From CBDCME01 sp965218865 (GTDB lineage Bacteria > Pseudomonadota > Alphaproteobacteria > JAAXGF01), in assembly GCA_965218865.1 (NCBI GenBank), contig CBDCME010000044.1, positions 25,682-89,681 on the forward strand: a stretch of DNA of 64,000 nt, written 5' to 3'. Below the pieces are notes generated by a model that was given only the letters and a program-made list of their open reading frames with translations, did no database searches and was not told where the DNA came from. Of the stretch, positions 9,129-17,463 are shown in pieces. Both the position numbers and the translations under genes were made by a program. Position 1 is the first letter of the stretch. Each line of letters starts with the position of its first letter.

Positions 9129-9734
9129 TTAACATTGACTTGTGCGATCCCACGCTCTGAGGCCGATGGACATGATCTTCCAAGGTTGGTCGGTCAGGTT
9201 GTTCCAGGCTTGGCAAGAGGCCTCGACGATGGCTTCATAGGAGTCGAAGACACGATTGGAGAGCCAGTTCTGGCGGAGGTATTGCCAGACATTTTCGGCG
9301 GGATTGAGCTCCGGGGACTTGGGTGGCAAAGGCACGAGGGAGATGTTCTCCGGGATGCCGAGTTTGGCAGTGGTGTGCCATGCGGCTTGGTCGAGCAGCA
9401 CGACGGCATGGGCGTTTGGGGCAACGGCCCGGCTGATTTCCTCGAGATGCAGGTCCATGGCTTCAGTATTGGCGCGCGGCATGACCAGCGCCGCGCCCTC
9501 ACCGCGCTCGGGGCAGATGGCGCCGAAGAGATACGCCGAAGAGGTCCGTAGGTCCTTGACCTGGCGCGGGCGCGATCCCTTTGGGGCCCACTGGCGCACC
9601 AGGCTGTTCTTCTGGCCGACGCGCATTTCATCTTGAAACCAAACCTCGATGGGCGTGTCCGGTGGCTGTGCCGCTACGATTTTCGCCAAGTGTTCGGGAA
9701 AACTTTTTTTTAAATTCCTCCTGTGCCCGCGCAT
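9129..9734 (-). CDS. IS630 transposase, second reading frame (DDE catalytic part)
   Basis: Carries the DDE domain: VWFQDEMRVGQ (first D), HAVVLLDQAAWH (second D) and LPPKSPELNPAENVWQYLR (E), the standard IS630 order and spacing. It continues from the first frame across the A8 run at about 9707-9714. It is not expected to be translated separately as an active enzyme. Confidence 0.88.
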   Translation of the reverse strand: MRGHRRNLKKSFPEHLAKIVAAQPPDTPIEVWFQDEMRVGQKNSLVRQWAPKGSRPRQVKDLRTSSAYLFGAICPERGEGAALVMPRANTEAMDLHLEEISRAVAPNAHAVVLLDQAAWHTTAKLGIPENISLVPLPPKSPELNPAENVWQYLRQNWLSNRVFDSYEAIVEASCQAWNNLTDQPWKIMSIGLRAWDRTSQC

Positions 9735-10194
9735 CCTGGCCGACGTGGTGCGGGCGCGCGGAAATATGCGAGAACCCGAGCGCGGCCAGCAGCTTGCCGA
9801 CGCTCCGCTCGTGATAGTCCACGCCGAAGCGCGTTCGGATCAGTTGCTTGAGATCGATGCAGCGCCAGCGCACGACCCCATCCCGTTCGGGATCGGGACC
9901 GGCCTCGATAGCCCGCGAAAGCGCCGCCATTTGCGACGGCGTCAACCGACGCAACGCCCCGTTCGGCTTGCGGTCGATCAGACCGGCCGGACCTCCCGCG
10001 TTGAACCGGTGAACCCAGTCCCGCAACGTCTGCCGATCCATGCCGCCAATACCCGCCGCGCACGCTCGATCCATCCCATCGTAGATGGCCGCCATCGACA
10101 AAAGCCGTCGCGCCTGGTTCCCATCATCGCTCCGTGCCGCAAGAACACGGACTCTTTCAGCATCAAAGTCGTTTCGCAAAGGAATCGTTGGCAT
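9628..10194 (-). CDS. IS630 transposase, first reading frame (DNA-binding part)
   Basis: About 188 residues starting MPTIPLRNDFDAERV. It holds the tandem helix-turn-helix DNA-binding region (TLRDWVHRFNAGGPAGLIDR, then the winged-helix part with VDYHERSVGKLLAALG). It overlaps the second frame at an A8 run in coding orientation. In all three copies the catalytic domain is in the +1 frame relative to this one, so a fused product probably depends on ribosomal or transcriptional slippage at the A run. Confidence 0.85.
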   Translation of the reverse strand: MPTIPLRNDFDAERVRVLAARSDDGNQARRLLSMAAIYDGMDRACAAGIGGMDRQTLRDWVHRFNAGGPAGLIDRKPNGALRRLTPSQMAALSRAIEAGPDPERDGVVRWRCIDLKQLIRTRFGVDYHERSVGKLLAALGFSHISARPHHVGQDARAQEEFKKKFSRTLGENRSGTATGHAHRGLVSR

Positions 10195-10285
10195 TGAACA
10201 CACTCCCTTGTTGCCAACAACCTTGAATCACACAAAACCTAGCGTGTAAACCTTTGCGCGAGTCAAACTCTGGGGCGGTTGGTAT

Positions 10286-10434
10286 GAGAGCCATGTCGCG
10301 ACGCTGGTGTCGGAAGCCAATCGGAGAAATTGTGATAGCGGCCAAAATGGCTTTCCGGATAATTCGTTCACAATGTTCGCCAAAACCAAAATCACGGTCA
10401 ATACAGACAAGAAATGAAGGTCCTTCATTGTCAT
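10286..10434 (-). pseudogene. small membrane protein truncated by IS630
   Basis: An ATG at 10434 (or 10428) starts MTMKDLHFLSVLTVILVLAN, a likely transmembrane segment, followed by FWPLSQFLRLASDTS. The frame then runs into the IS630 end at 10284. Residues beyond that point come from the element. Unrecognised; the original length cannot be told. Confidence 0.35.
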
Positions 10435-10708
10435 TCTTTGTGATCCCGTTCCAGGATCTCCGCATAACTCGCATATAATACATTTAACGGCTGAGCGTTC
10501 AAACTCAGCCGTCATATCGGCCGCTGTTTCTATGCAAACCTTGAATGGCCAATTCCGGAATCGGACGATCCGACGGGCGGATCTTCACCTCCTTCCTATT
10601 CGGGCCGTGTCAACTCAAGGCAGGATGGGGCGCCGGGGGCGCCATCGCGGACGCAAGGCCGTGGTGCCGCAATCGCGTGATCGACCCGACCCATCATTCG
10701 AGTGGGCT

Positions 10709-12133
10709 TTAGTAGGCCGGTTTTGATTTTCCATCCCCTTGGTCGCGCTTCGCCGATAGAATGTCCTCGATCGGGGTTGGGGTGAGGCCGAGATCGGCGA
10801 GGCCAAGGGCGTCGGAAGCGACGACGTTGTCCTTTCGCAGTAGGGTTACGTGGTCGCGCGTCAAAGGCTGGTTCGGCAACCACCGCAGCAACCTCGCCTG
10901 GGCCTCGGCGAGCCACATCGGCAACGGCACCAGCGGACGCTTGTGCCCTGTCTCCCGCATGACGATGGTAACGATTTCGCGCATGGTCATCGTCCTTGGC
11001 CCCCCCAACTCGTAAGTCTGCCCCCCTGTCCCCGGATCCGTCAGGATGCGCACGATGGCCGCGCTCACGTCGCCGAGGTACACCGGCTGGATTTTCGCTT
11101 TACCACCGCCAAAAATCGGCATCACCGGGGTGTAGCGCGCCATATCGGCAAGACGCTTGACGAAACCACCATCGAGGTCGAAAACGAGGCCGGGACGCAC
11201 GATCGTGACATTGGGGAATTTCTCCCGAGCCGCGGCTTCGCCGGCCGCCTTGCTGCGGGCGTAAACGGACACCGACTCCGGGTCCGCGCTGATGGCCGAT
11301 ACCTGAACCAGCCGCTCGACCTTCGCCTCCGCCGCGGCCTCGGCGATCGAGCGGGGGCCGTTCTCGTTGATGTTGGTGAATTTCTGCTCGCCCGTTTCGT
11401 TCAGGATGCCCACCAGGTTAACGACCATGGACGCGCCCGCGACCGCCGACATGACTTCCCGCTTATCGCCCACGTTCACGGTCAGCCCCGAGATTTGCCT
11501 GAGGCCACGCTCGGTCTTCATGAACAATAGGTTAGCGGGATTTCGTACCGCCACGCGAACGTTGGCGCCCGCCGCCACCAGGCGCCTCACCAGATCGATG
11601 CCTATAAAGCCCGAACCGCCGAATACCGTCACCACCTTGCCCTTGAGAACCGGGTCTCCGCCGACAACCGAGGCGATCCCGGCGCCCGCCACTGGGGCTT
11701 CCTTTCGCCCATTTTTTTCGTTGTCGGGATTGGCGGCCGGGTTCGCGCAGGCATCGCCCGTGGAGCAATATCTATCGGCCCACCGCCGCATCGTCCGGGC
11801 GCCGTCGCCGGGGATCGGCTCGACGATGGTGTGATCGCCACTCACCGTGCGCACCAATCCCCACCCGCGCAGGGTGTTGATCCGCCGCATCACCTGTCCC
11901 TCGGGCACGCCGAGGGCCAAACTCAGGTTCCCGAAGGCGTAGCGTTCGTGGGCGAGCCGGCAGACCATGTCCCGGAGGACCTCGTCGCCGAGCAGGGCCG
12001 CCAGGCGGTCGATCTCCATCGGGACGCGGTAACCGCGATCCAGGTCATTGCCGTAACGGGGGAACGGCTCGCCGCCGTTCGCGGACACGGCGGCAAAAAG
12101 GAGGGCGAGGGCGAGGGCAAGTCGCTTCATCAT
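10709..12133 (-). CDS. signal peptide + winged-helix + NDUFA9-like NAD(P)-binding epimerase fusion
   Basis: A 474-residue protein. Residues 1-20 look like a signal peptide (LALALALLFAAVSANGGE). Residues ~40-120 form a small winged-helix-like domain (VLRDMVCRLAHERYAF, GVPEGQVMRRINTLRGWGLV). From ~165 onward it is a Rossmann-fold NAD(P)-binding protein of the complex I NDUFA9 / atypical SDR type, with VTVFGGSGFIG (GxxGxxG) and VNLVGIL. In the family the epimerase usually begins almost at the GGSGFIG motif, so the 160-residue extension is unusual. The same N-terminal module occurs alone at 5899-6366. Export of a nucleotide-binding enzyme would be odd, so the hydrophobic start may be a membrane anchor. 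Confidence 0.8.
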   Translation of the reverse strand: MMKRLALALALLFAAVSANGGEPFPRYGNDLDRGYRVPMEIDRLAALLGDEVLRDMVCRLAHERYAFGNLSLALGVPEGQVMRRINTLRGWGLVRTVSGDHTIVEPIPGDGARTMRRWADRYCSTGDACANPAANPDNEKNGRKEAPVAGAGIASVVGGDPVLKGKVVTVFGGSGFIGIDLVRRLVAAGANVRVAVRNPANLLFMKTERGLRQISGLTVNVGDKREVMSAVAGASMVVNLVGILNETGEQKFTNINENGPRSIAEAAAEAKVERLVQVSAISADPESVSVYARSKAAGEAAAREKFPNVTIVRPGLVFDLDGGFVKRLADMARYTPVMPIFGGGKAKIQPVYLGDVSAAIVRILTDPGTGGQTYELGGPRTMTMREIVTIVMRETGHKRPLVPLPMWLAEAQARLLRWLPNQPLTRDHVTLLRKDNVVASDALGLADLGLTPTPIEDILSAKRDQGDGKSKPAY

Positions 12134-12405
12134 CGGGTCTCCCGCAACGCCAGACCCTCCGATCGCCTCGGACGAGGCGTTGGCGAGCTTCCAGGCACTT
12201 GGACGTTGTATCTTGTTGGTCAGCCGATCGGCTACCCGATCTTAACCCGGTCTCGATTCAATTTCTTGGTTCATCGGCGTTCGCGGGCAACTTTTTTTGA
12301 CGGCACTGTCATATCGACGGCGTTGTCGACACACTCGTGAGATAATAGGGTTTGGAAATTTCGGGATGTTCGCGGATTCGGGCGTGCTCTTTTTGATGAC
12401 AATGA

Positions 12406-12921
12406 ATGACCCATGATCAGGACAAAATGCGCCGCAACCTTGAGGAACTGCACGAGGGTGCTTGGAAATGGAGCTTGAATTGTTGCGGCGGGAACCGGGA
12501 AGAGTCGATGGACCTGCTGCACGACGTCTACGTCAAGATCCTCGCGGGCCGGGCCCGGTTCGATGGCCGTTCGTCCCTACGAACATGGCTATTCGGCGTC
12601 ATCCGAATGACGGCACGAAATCATCACAGGAAGGCCCGCTGGACCTCGCTTCTCTTCATCCCGATCGACGACGAGACGAGGGAGACCAAGGCGGCACCGA
12701 GGGCGAATCTCGATCATTGCGGTGACCTGATTCGAAAGTCGATCGAGAGCCTGTCACCGAGGCAATCGGAGATTCTCAAGCTTGTGTTCTATCATGATCT
12801 CACGGTCGAGGAAGCCGCCGGTGTCCAACGAATCTCCGTGGGATCGGCGCGTCAACATTATGCCCGTGCGAAATCTCGCCTCCGCGAGGTTCTGAGGCGG
12901 AAAGGCGTGAACGAATGGTGA
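12406..12921 (+). CDS. ECF-type RNA polymerase sigma factor (CnrH-like)
   Basis: A 171-residue sigma-70 family factor with only regions 2 and 4. Region 2 is seen in EESMDLLHDVYVKILAG and SLRTWLFGVIRMTARNHHR. Region 4 is seen in SLSPRQSEILKLVFYHDLT and SVGSARQHYARAKSRLREVL. It directs RNA polymerase to stress promoters. Its stop overlaps the start of the next gene by a few bases. The order sigma, small membrane protein, LTxxQ periplasmic protein resembles metal-responsive cnr-type systems. Confidence 0.88.
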   Translation: MTHDQDKMRRNLEELHEGAWKWSLNCCGGNREESMDLLHDVYVKILAGRARFDGRSSLRTWLFGVIRMTARNHHRKARWTSLLFIPIDDETRETKAAPRANLDHCGDLIRKSIESLSPRQSEILKLVFYHDLTVEEAAGVQRISVGSARQHYARAKSRLREVLRRKGVNEW

Positions 12922-13220
12922 CGGATAATTCGAACGCATCGGCCCCTGGGCGCCCGCATCCTTCCTTCGAAGAAGTGCTCTCGCATCGCCGCCGCCGGCG
13001 CCGTATACGCCCCGCCGCGCTGACGGCGTTGGCCGTCGTTACGATTACCGTGGCGCTGTCCGCGTCGCTTATCCTGAGACGAAGCGAGACGGATCCCATC
13101 GCGCTTTCCGTGCCCACGACAACGGCATGGCTCGCCGAATCGCCGGGAAGCCACTGGTTGCGCGACACACCGAAATTCGTGCTCGACAATAGTTGGAACG
13201 ACTACAGGAGTTTGAAATGA
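12915..13220 (+). CDS. putative membrane anti-sigma factor (CnrY-like), 101 aa
   Basis: Starts at ATG 12915, inside the end of the sigma gene, implying coupled translation. The layout is a basic cytoplasmic N-terminus (EEVLSHRRRRRRIR), one transmembrane helix (ALTALAVVTITVALSASLIL) and a short external tail. Such small single-pass proteins between an ECF sigma and an LTxxQ sensor act as anti-sigma factors in cnr/nccYXH-type modules. Sequence similarity is too weak to assign by itself; the call rests on position and topology. Confidence 0.6.
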   Translation: MVTDNSNASAPGRPHPSFEEVLSHRRRRRRIRPAALTALAVVTITVALSASLILRRSETDPIALSVPTTTAWLAESPGSHWLRDTPKFVLDNSWNDYRSLK

Positions 13221-13687
13221 CCCCATCCATGAATCGCGGCGTAACCCGTTTCGTCTTCTTCGCGACGAGCCTGCTAATCCTGCTCACGATGGCCGGACTT
13301 GGCGAGGCACTCGGTCAGCCGCCGGCGAACGAGATTCCTGCGGACGCCGATCCCATCGAATTCCGATTGATCCCACCGGATCTTATCATCAGGCACGGGC
13401 ACGACATCGATTTGACGGAAGAACAACGGGCGGAAATCATTTCGGTCGTAAAGGCCCTACAACCCGACATGATGGGCGCCGAACTCGAGCACGTCGCCGC
13501 CGAGGGCGATCTGATCGCCGCCCTCGATGAGCATCCCATCGACGAGGAAGGCGCGGAAGCGGCGGCACAACGCGCCATGACGGCCGAAAATCAGGTCCGA
13601 ACGGCGCATCTCTCCTTGCTCATCCGGATCCGGAATCTGTTAACGCCCGAACAGCAATCCCGCCTCCAAGAATTGCGCGGCTATTGA
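13217..13687 (+). CDS. periplasmic Spy/CpxP-like (CnrX-like) sensor protein
   Basis: The start is ATG 13217, preceded by CAGGAG at 7-nt spacing and overlapping the previous stop (ATGA). A signal or anchor segment (FVFFATSLLILLTMAGLGEA) leads into a helical domain ending in LLTPEQQSRLQELR, the LTxxQ motif of Spy/CpxP/CnrX proteins. A histidine pair (IRHGHD) and acidic residues could bind metal. It probably senses envelope stress or metal and releases the anti-sigma protein. No efflux or target genes follow; the region beyond is mobile DNA. Confidence 0.75.
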   Translation: MTPSMNRGVTRFVFFATSLLILLTMAGLGEALGQPPANEIPADADPIEFRLIPPDLIIRHGHDIDLTEEQRAEIISVVKALQPDMMGAELEHVAAEGDLIAALDEHPIDEEGAEAAAQRAMTAENQVRTAHLSLLIRIRNLLTPEQQSRLQELRGY

Positions 13688-13862
13688 TCACCCCTTTCCG
13701 TCAGCCAACAAACGGCGGCTCGCGGTTGAAAAGACCGATCACGAGCAAGCCGCCTCCAAGATTGATTTTAAAGGGTGGCCACGGGGGCGAAACGATCGTT
13801 CGGCTGGAGAACCCCGGCGGGGGGGACTCCCCACCATTGAGCAAGGGGGAAATGAGAGGTGG

Positions 13863-13892
13863 TCACGCTGCCGGAGTGAGGCGGCGTTGGGC
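13863..13892 (-). pseudogene. detached 3' end of the IS110 transposase gene
   Basis: On the minus strand these bases encode AQRRLTPAA and a TGA stop, in frame with the IS110 transposase at 17514-18739 once the 3.6-kb transposon and one copy of the T8 duplication are removed. Confidence 0.7.
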
Positions 13893-13900
13893 TTTTTTTT

Positions 13901-13925
13901 GGCGATATTATACTTGACGTACCAC
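13901..13925 (+). repeat. left terminal inverted repeat of the IS1595 transposon
   Basis: 25 bp, identical to the complement of 17481-17505. It contains TTGACG, which serves as the -35 of an inward promoter. Confidence 0.95.
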
Positions 13926-13942
13926 CATTGTCAGGATATTAC
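13914..13942 (+). promoter_or_regulatory. promoter of the methyltransferase gene, -35 inside the inverted repeat
   Basis: TTGACG (13914-13919), a 17-bp spacer and TATTAC (13937-13942). The ATG at 13946 follows so closely that the transcript would be almost leaderless. The same -35 and spacing recur at the other end of the element. Confidence 0.55.
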
Positions 13943-13945
13943 CCC

Positions 13946-15216
13946 ATGAATGACAGTCCAAATTGGTTGAACCGGACGCTATGGACGGGTGACAACCTCG
14001 ACATCATGCGGGGCATGAACAGTGCCTCGATCGATCTGATCTACCTTGACCCGCCGTTCAACAGTAACCGGAACTACAGCGCTCCCATAGGTTCGGAAGC
14101 GGCTGGGGCCGCGTTCAAGGATACGTGGTCGCTCAGCGACGTTGACGAAGCGTGGCATGGGGAAGTCGCCGACAGGGAACCGACCGTCTACGCCGCCATA
14201 GACGCCGCCGGGCTCACCCACGGCAAGAGCATGAAGTCCTACCTGATAATGATGGCTGTGCGCCTACTGGAAATGCGGCGGCTGCTCAAGCCAACGGGAT
14301 CAATCTATCTCCATTGCGACCCCACGGCCTCCCACTACTTGAAGCTCCTAATGGACAGCATGTTCGGACGAAACGCGTTCAGGAACGAAATTGTTTGGGA
14401 CTACACATTCCGTCTCATGAATCTCCACGATTCTTTAACCGAAAACACGATTCTATCCTGTTTTACGCAACAAGCGGCCAATCCTTTTTCTCAATGCCGA
14501 AAGAACCATGGACACGGGACGAGATAATCAAAACTCGCAAACAAAAAGTATATCTCGACGAACATGGAGTTGAAGCGATCTGGATGCCTGGCGGGCGCGG
14601 CAACAGCAAGAGCCGATTGAAACGGCTGCGCGACATTATGGATGAGGGAAAAGCGATTTCCGATGTGTGGCGTATTCCCGTCATTTCATCCTCGGCAAAG
14701 GAACGCGTGGGCTACCCCACCCAAAAGCCGCTCGCCTTATTGGAGCGCATCGTCAAGGCCAGCTCCAACGAAGGCGCCGTGGTGCTTGATCCATTTTGCG
14801 GTTGCGCCACGGCCCTTGTCGCAGCGGATCGGCTACAACGCCAATGGATAGGAATCGACCTGTCGCCGCTGGCGGCTAAGCTGGTGCTCAAGCGACTACG
14901 CGACGACCGGGGGCCGCTGTTCGACGATGTGAAGCACCGCCAGGACATACCGGCCCGTACAGACCACGGGCCGTTGCCCAGCTACAGAACGCACAGGCAT
15001 ACGTTGTTCGGCCGTCAAGAGGGGATATGCGCGGGTTGCCGCATCATGTTCCCGTTCCGAAACATGACCGTGGATCACGTCGTGCCGAAATCGAAGGCGG
15101 GAAGCGATCACCTTGACAACCTTCAGCTTCTATGCGGCGCGTGCAACTCCATGAAGGGTGCAAGGTCTCAAGAAGCATTTGTCGCCAGACTCAAGAACCA
15201 GGGGATTCGCTCTTAA
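13946..15216 (+). pseudogene. DNA (adenine-type) methyltransferase fused to an HNH nuclease domain, one frameshift
   Basis: Frame one (from ATG 13946) has DPPFNSNRNY, the catalytic motif IV of N6-adenine/N4-cytosine methyltransferases. After a one-base loss near 14420 the next frame continues with FFNRKHDSILFYA, then VGYPTQKPLALLERI and VVLDPFCGCATALVAA (SAM-binding motif I). The order IV before I marks the beta-type permutation. The last ~75 residues are an HNH endonuclease domain: CAGC, TVDHVVPKSKAG, DNLQLLCGACNSMKG. Repairing the single deletion gives about 424 residues. It may be a real inactivation or a sequencing error. The recognition sequence is unknown. Confidence 0.8.
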
Positions 15217-15352
15217 CGCTATCGGAGCGCTTTTTCTCCGGTTTCAGATCAAGCCGATCCATCGCCGAATCCAATGCATCCTCGGACTCGTCGCACCCAA
15301 GCTCGCGGGCGGCGCGACGGAATTTGTCGATTTGAGATTCGTTGTCTTTCAT
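15191..15352 (-). CDS. 53-aa acidic/basic small protein, last gene of the transposon operon
   Basis: ATG at 15352 overlaps the PIN gene stop in an ATGA tetranucleotide, so translation is coupled. The protein begins MKDNESQIDKFRRAARELGC, continues with DESEDALDSAMDRLDL and ends in a lysine/serine-rich tail. Similar short proteins with a QIDKFR..ARE opening occur in mobile elements, but I know of no assigned function. Its 3' end overlaps the convergent methyltransferase gene by 26 bp. Confidence 0.65.
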   Translation of the reverse strand: MKDNESQIDKFRRAARELGCDESEDALDSAMDRLDLKPEKKRSDSVKSESPGS

Positions 15353-15804
15353 ACATTTAGCTCCCAAGCATTTGGTTTCTCAATCACCAATACTGAGCCA
15401 CCGATAGTACCGCTTTTGCTTATCAAATCGATATCGAACGTGTTGAACAGCTTTAACCCAGCCGATATTGCGGATGCAACATGGAGTGCGTCCTTCGGCT
15501 TGATTCCATGATCCCACACAAGGTCTTGGCTCCGTTCCGCAATCTCACGCAGGATTGGAATCACGATTATGTAACGCCGTCCGAAGAATTCCCTGACCGT
15601 CGTTCGCCTTTCAAGCGTAATTCGTGCATGGCCGCGCATGCGCAAGACCTCCGCGAGTGTCAATGCACTCGTGACGATCTCTATCTTGCCTCTTTTGGAG
15701 AGTTCCAAGACTTGTTTACACGCTTCCGCTTTGTCATTCTCTTGCTCCAACCAGCCGAGGAAACAATCCGAATCCCAATAGCGTCTCTCTGGGGATTTCG
15801 GCAT
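15349..15804 (-). CDS. PIN-domain protein (putative RNase)
   Basis: A 151-residue PIN fold with the acidic residues in the expected order: YWDSDCFLGWL (D), ALTLAEVLRM (E), KPKDALHVASA (D) and FDIDLISKSG (D). PIN proteins are metal-dependent ribonucleases, often toxins. Its ATG overlaps the previous stop (TAATG) and its stop overlaps the next start (ATGA). No classical VapB-like antitoxin is adjacent; the 231-aa and 53-aa neighbours are the only candidates. Confidence 0.82.
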   Translation of the reverse strand: MPKSPERRYWDSDCFLGWLEQENDKAEACKQVLELSKRGKIEIVTSALTLAEVLRMRGHARITLERRTTVREFFGRRYIIVIPILREIAERSQDLVWDHGIKPKDALHVASAISAGLKLFNTFDIDLISKSGTIGGSVLVIEKPNAWELNV

Positions 15805-16499
15805 TACTGCGGACGAAGAATGCCCAGCACATCCATGTGGGACGGCAAATCCCCGTCATCGGGAAATGGCTCCACGGTCTCAGCATCGATACGTGCAGGA
15901 AATCCATCGGCACGATAATGAACCACGCCGTGAGCAGTGACTCTCTTGCGCCACAGGTGTCGCATGCCGTCAAGCAACTCATCGGGCACCATACATTCTA
16001 TTCTTTTGTTCCATACCGGCTCGTAGATCGCCAGACCACTGTGTTCGCTCAAGGTGGAAAGCCGCCCTTCCACGCTTCCTTGAACCTTATACGCTGGCCT
16101 GAGTGCTGCCTTTACCGTCTGGTAAACGTCGTGCGTGATTTCATGACCATCTTTGCCTATCCAGACACAGGCTTTCTTGACACTGGACAGAACCTGAATG
16201 TGCTTGACCACTTCGTCGGAATGAATTGACGGCGGGTGGCCCGCCAAACTCCTGTTCGCCGCCACTTTGATACGGTCAATCGTATGCTGATCGGCAGTAG
16301 CATCGGCACATATAAGCACACTCCCTGGCTTCACCCGCACACGCCATTCCACGGAAGAATCGTCATGGCAGACGGCTTTCGTCATCGCCTTGAGCAGACC
16401 GTCGAAAGCGTCCACGCTTTTGCGGAACTCGTCGGAAGTGAAAGAGTCGGCGTTGAGTTCGAGTGTGAGTTGGGAATCTATGTCCTTGGGATCGGCCAT
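15804..16499 (-). CDS. unknown 231-aa transposon passenger protein
   Basis: Not recognised. The sequence starts MADPKDIDSQLTLELNADSF and is soluble, with a mixed helix/strand pattern. RVKPGSVLICADA is a distinctive core, and the C-terminus has RADGFPARIDAETVEPFP. It lies 23 bp downstream of the transposase stop and overlaps the PIN gene by TAATG, so the three smaller genes are translated from the transposase transcript. It could regulate or neutralise the PIN protein. Confidence 0.7.
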   Translation of the reverse strand: MADPKDIDSQLTLELNADSFTSDEFRKSVDAFDGLLKAMTKAVCHDDSSVEWRVRVKPGSVLICADATADQHTIDRIKVAANRSLAGHPPSIHSDEVVKHIQVLSSVKKACVWIGKDGHEITHDVYQTVKAALRPAYKVQGSVEGRLSTLSEHSGLAIYEPVWNKRIECMVPDELLDGMRHLWRKRVTAHGVVHYRADGFPARIDAETVEPFPDDGDLPSHMDVLGILRPQ

Positions 16500-16522
16500 G
16501 CAGTCATCCTCATCGCCGGAAC

Positions 16523-17440
16523 CTACCCCATTGACGAGTCCCTGTACAGAAGCCGTTTCCCGACGATGCCAGCAAGCGCAAGCTCTGTACGCTCAGCATC
16601 CCCTATACCACGGGCACAGCGGTGGTTGTAGCGAAAATCGAATTCGCACAAGTACCGCTTAAGGTGCCTGCTCGAACAGTGCTGATAGACACCCTTCATG
16701 CCGCGCTTGAAAATTGAGAAATAGCCTTCCAGGGTATTAGTGTGTGCATCACCGCGCACATATTCTCCTATGCCGTGATTGACCGTCTCGTGCCCGGCGT
16801 AGTCCTTGCCGATGGAGCGGTACTGGCCCGCTTCGTCCGTCATGAGCGTTGAATCGGGGTCCAGTTGCCCCGCGAGGATGGGTCGCAGGGTTTCGGCGTT
16901 GACGGCTGGCACGTGCCTGGACCGGACTTCGCCGCCGCGTTCGACGAGGCTTAGCACGGCTTCCTTATGGGCATATCCACGCGCGCCCTCGGGTTTCTCA
17001 TACTTCTTGCCGATGAACGTCTCGTCGGATTCCACCGTCTTGCCCGGCCCACCCATCGCGGACAGGGAACCGTCGCGCATGGCCTCACGGATGCGGTGGG
17101 ACATGAACCAAGCCGTCTTGAGAGTTACACCCAGCGTCCGGTGAAGCTGGTTCGAGCTAATGCCCTTTTTGCTGGCGCACATGAGGTAAATAGCTTGCAA
17201 CCATTGGTGCATCTTGACGTGGCTGGATTCGAAGACGGTCCCGATCTTCACGGTGAAGGGCTTGAGGCATCGGTAACACTTATAGGTTCCGATGCGGGTG
17301 CTCTTGCCGTTCAGCTTGCCGGCGCGATCCGTTCCGCCGCACTTGGGACACGTCGGCCCATTCGGCCACAGTTTCGCTTCGACATAGGCGTACGCCGCTT
17401 TTTCGTCATGGAATTCAGGTCTCTCTAAAACGCTTGTCAT
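16523..17440 (-). CDS. IS1595-family (ISXO2-like) transposase
   Basis: 305 residues, intact. An N-terminal zinc ribbon (CPKC ... CYRC) is followed by a helix-turn-helix region (ISSNQLHRTLGVTLKTAWFM) and the ISXO2-like DDE domain: TVESDETFIGKKY, STLMTDEAGQYRSIG and NTLEGYFSIFKRGMKGVYQH, ending with YLCEFDFRYNHR. ATG 17440 is preceded by GAAGGGAG. It moves the 3.6-kb element by recognising its 25-bp ends. Confidence 0.93.
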   Translation of the reverse strand: MTSVLERPEFHDEKAAYAYVEAKLWPNGPTCPKCGGTDRAGKLNGKSTRIGTYKCYRCLKPFTVKIGTVFESSHVKMHQWLQAIYLMCASKKGISSNQLHRTLGVTLKTAWFMSHRIREAMRDGSLSAMGGPGKTVESDETFIGKKYEKPEGARGYAHKEAVLSLVERGGEVRSRHVPAVNAETLRPILAGQLDPDSTLMTDEAGQYRSIGKDYAGHETVNHGIGEYVRGDAHTNTLEGYFSIFKRGMKGVYQHCSSRHLKRYLCEFDFRYNHRCARGIGDAERTELALAGIVGKRLLYRDSSMG

Positions 17441-17463
17441 GGTATGCTCCCTTCAATGGATGC

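Larger units (their letters stand above)
9116..10284 (-). mobile_element. IS630-family insertion sequence, copy 1 (1,169 bp)
   Basis: Ends read TACCAACCGCCC on both strands. Two further copies of equal length lie at 19027-20195 and 57762-58930. The TA target duplication is visible at the IS5 side (9114-9115); the other side reads CA instead of TA in element orientation. Confidence 0.9.

Noticed and set aside
13688..13862. A further gene after the LTxxQ sensor
   Set aside because: Only short frames of low complexity; the stretch is probably the 3' flank of the IS110 element.
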